From assembly GCA_900095835.1 (NCBI GenBank), contig LT608321.1, positions 538,373 to 602,372 on the forward strand: DNA of 64,000 nt, given 5' to 3'. How positions within the stretch are numbered: the first letter of the stretch is position 1; each line of letters starts with the position of its first letter. This DNA is from Ihuprevotella massiliensis (GTDB lineage: Bacteria; Bacteroidota; Bacteroidia; Bacteroidales; Bacteroidaceae). Positions 62,625 to 64,000 of this stretch are shown here, piece by piece. Both the position numbers and the translations under genes were made by a program. Under the pieces are notes generated by a model that had not been told where the DNA came from, did no database searches, and saw only the letters and a list, made by a program, of their open reading frames with translations.

Positions 62625-64000
62625 TTAAACGTCTGTCTCCGTCATGATGGGTGCGTAAGTATTGACCAACTTATCACATTCAGCCATCCAAGTCGCAGAG
62701 GAAGCATCAGATGGCATGCGCCAATCGCCACGAGGAGAGAGGGAACAACTTCCTACTTTAGGGGCATCAGGTAAGCAACTACGCTTAAACTGTTGTTGGA
62801 AGAAGCGACGGAAAAAGACTTGCAACCAGTGCGCTATGGTAGTTTCTGCGTAAGATGAAATATTGCGAGAGGCGTCAGCTTTGGCAAATGCTCCAACAGC
62901 TAGCTGGAAAATCTTGCTAGGACGGAAGCCATAACGCAAAGTATAATACAAGAAGAAGTCGTGAAGTTCGTACGGCCCTACAAGATCTTCAGTCTTTTGC
63001 GTGATTTCTCCTTGCTCATCTGCCGGCAGCAGTTCTGGGCTAATAGGAGTATCCACAATATCGAGCAAAACATCGTGGCAACTTTCGTCGATGATATGTT
63101 CAGCTACCCAACGTACAAGGTGCTTCACCAATGTTTTAGGAATGGAAGCATTGACTGCATACATGGACATGTGATCGCCATTGTACGTAGCCCATCCTAA
63201 GGCAAGTTCCGATAAGTCGCCCGTTCCAAGCACCATTCCACCCACTTGATTGGCCACATCCATTAGGATTTGTGTGCGCTCACGCGCTTGGGCATTCTCA
63301 TAGGTGACATCATGGAGGTTTTCATCGTGTTCAATATCAGCAAAATGTTGACGAACAGCTGCTGCAATAGGAATTTCGCGGATAGTGACTCCTAGTTGTT
63401 GCATAAGGAGCAAGGCATTGTTGTAGGTACGATCAGTAGTGCCAAATCCTGGCATGGTGATACCAACAATGCCCTTGCGGTCGAGCCCCAATAAATCAAA
63501 GGTGTGCACAGCTATGAGCAGAGCAAGTGTAGAATCAAGTCCTCCACTAATGCCCACAACTAAATGACGCGCATGGGTATGTTTCAAGCGTTTGGCTAAT
63601 CCCAAACTCTGGATATTAAGAATTTCGTGACAACGCACACTGAGTTGCTCTCCTTGTGGCACGAAAGGCAGCGGATCGTAGATGCGAGAAGAAGGTTGTT
63701 CACGCAACACCATATCGAGCTCAGCCACCACATAAGGTGCATGCGCAGGCTGCTGTGCAATGGACTGAGAGAAAGAAGTGTTAGATCTACGCTCACTACG
63801 CAATAGTTCTACATCGACTTCACCAATGAGTAATTGCGGTTCAAGAGAAAACTGTTGTGACTCTTCGAGCAAATGACCATTCTCTGCAATAAAAGCTCTT
63901 CCACCAAAAACTAAATCTTGAGTACTTTCGCCAAAGCCGCATCCGGCATAGATATAAGCACAATGACAACGCGCACTTTGACCTGTAACTAATTGACGCA
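62625..64000 (-). CDS. nadE: Glutamine-dependent NAD+ synthetase, C-terminal part (5' end outside window)
   Basis: The frame is open to the window edge. About 459 residues are visible: the end of the nitrilase-type glutaminase domain ([19 protein letters not shown], read on the minus strand near 63960-63905) and the whole ATP-pyrophosphatase synthetase domain with [34 protein letters not shown] and a long C-terminal region. The enzyme makes NAD+ from deamido-NAD+, ATP and glutamine. An ATG at 63872 is internal, not the start. Confidence 0.95.
   Translation of the reverse strand, partial: RQLVTGQSARCHCAYIYAGCGFGESTQDLVFGGRAFIAENGHLLEESQQFSLEPQLLIGEVDVELLRSERRSNTSFSQSIAQQPAHAPYVVAELDMVLREQPSSRIYDPLPFVPQGEQLSVRCHEILNIQSLGLAKRLKHTHARHLVVGISGGLDSTLALLIAVHTFDLLGLDRKGIVGITMPGFGTTDRTYNNALLLMQQLGVTIREIPIAAAVRQHFADIEHDENLHDVTYENAQARERTQILMDVANQVGGMVLGTGDLSELALGWATYNGDHMSMYAVNASIPKTLVKHLVRWVAEHIIDESCHDVLLDIVDTPISPELLPADEQGEITQKTEDLVGPYELHDFFLYYTLRYGFRPSKIFQLAVGAFAKADASRNISSYAETTIAHWLQVFFRRFFQQQFKRSCLPDAPKVGSCSLSPRGDWRMPSDASSATWMAECDKLVNTYAPIMTETDV

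Overview
The window is chromosomal DNA from an anaerobic Bacteroidota, most likely order Bacteroidales and possibly Prevotellaceae-like. The evidence is repeated promoters with the Bacteroidota -7 box TAnnTTTG (several with TTG or TTTG 19-20 bp upstream), Bacteroidota-restricted families (T9SS plug/DUF5103, a PorE-like OmpA lipoprotein, DUF3078, DUF4827, head-GIN/DUF2807, C10 protease), an anaerobic sulfatase maturase and a Bacteroidota-style EPS locus. I cannot name the species.

Layout. 1-7.1 kb: end of a DUF554 gene, a DUF1573 protein, tRNA-Pro(CGG), a DUF2238 membrane protein, RNase P RNA (minus), a GH29 fucosidase, the T9SS plug protein and a TRIC-type channel. 7.4-14.7 kb: a secreted protein of unknown function, an OmpA lipoprotein, an NTF2-like membrane protein, a MaoC hydratase, a YigZ protein and a PorE-like lipoprotein. 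15-20 kb: nagA, then etfB-etfA and an acyl-CoA dehydrogenase. 20.7-24 kb (minus): DUF4827 lipoprotein, DUF3078 barrel, MltG. 24.3-29.4 kb: an acyl-CoA ligase and a large C10 cysteine protease. 30.4-39.6 kb: an ABC exporter with a YtrA-type GntR regulator, a head-GIN protein and a MacB/MacA/TolC-like efflux set. 40-45.2 kb: nagB, anSME, a hypothetical gene, a small coiled-coil protein, zapA, rny. 45.4-55.7 kb: an exopolysaccharide operon (priming transferase, Wza-like export protein, Wzx flippase, Wzz, Wzy and four GT2 transferases). 56-64 kb (minus): a solitary cas3, PBP1A, a HAD hydrolase, a BatD-like fragment and nadE (cut by the window end).

How the genes fit together. Fucosidase, C10 protease, sulfatase maturase, nagA and nagB suggest growth on host-type glycans and proteins. 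The plug and PorE-like proteins belong to the type IX secretion apparatus, and two secreted proteins share a short C-terminal motif. PBP1A, MltG, ZapA and the EPS operon cover envelope building.

The most unusual signal is non-coding. Four intergenic regions carry a 7-nt core (GTCGGAG, CTCCCAC or close variants, in either orientation) repeated exactly every 21 bp, i.e. about two helical turns, with A/T-rich spacers. Other points of interest are a cas3 with no Cascade genes or CRISPR array, a 16-bp hairpin that contains the likely start codon of the first EPS gene, a 121-bp fold-back repeat, a 288-bp inverted-repeat element flanked by CG-alternating tracts, and a perfect 18-bp palindrome in front of the GntR-controlled ABC operon.
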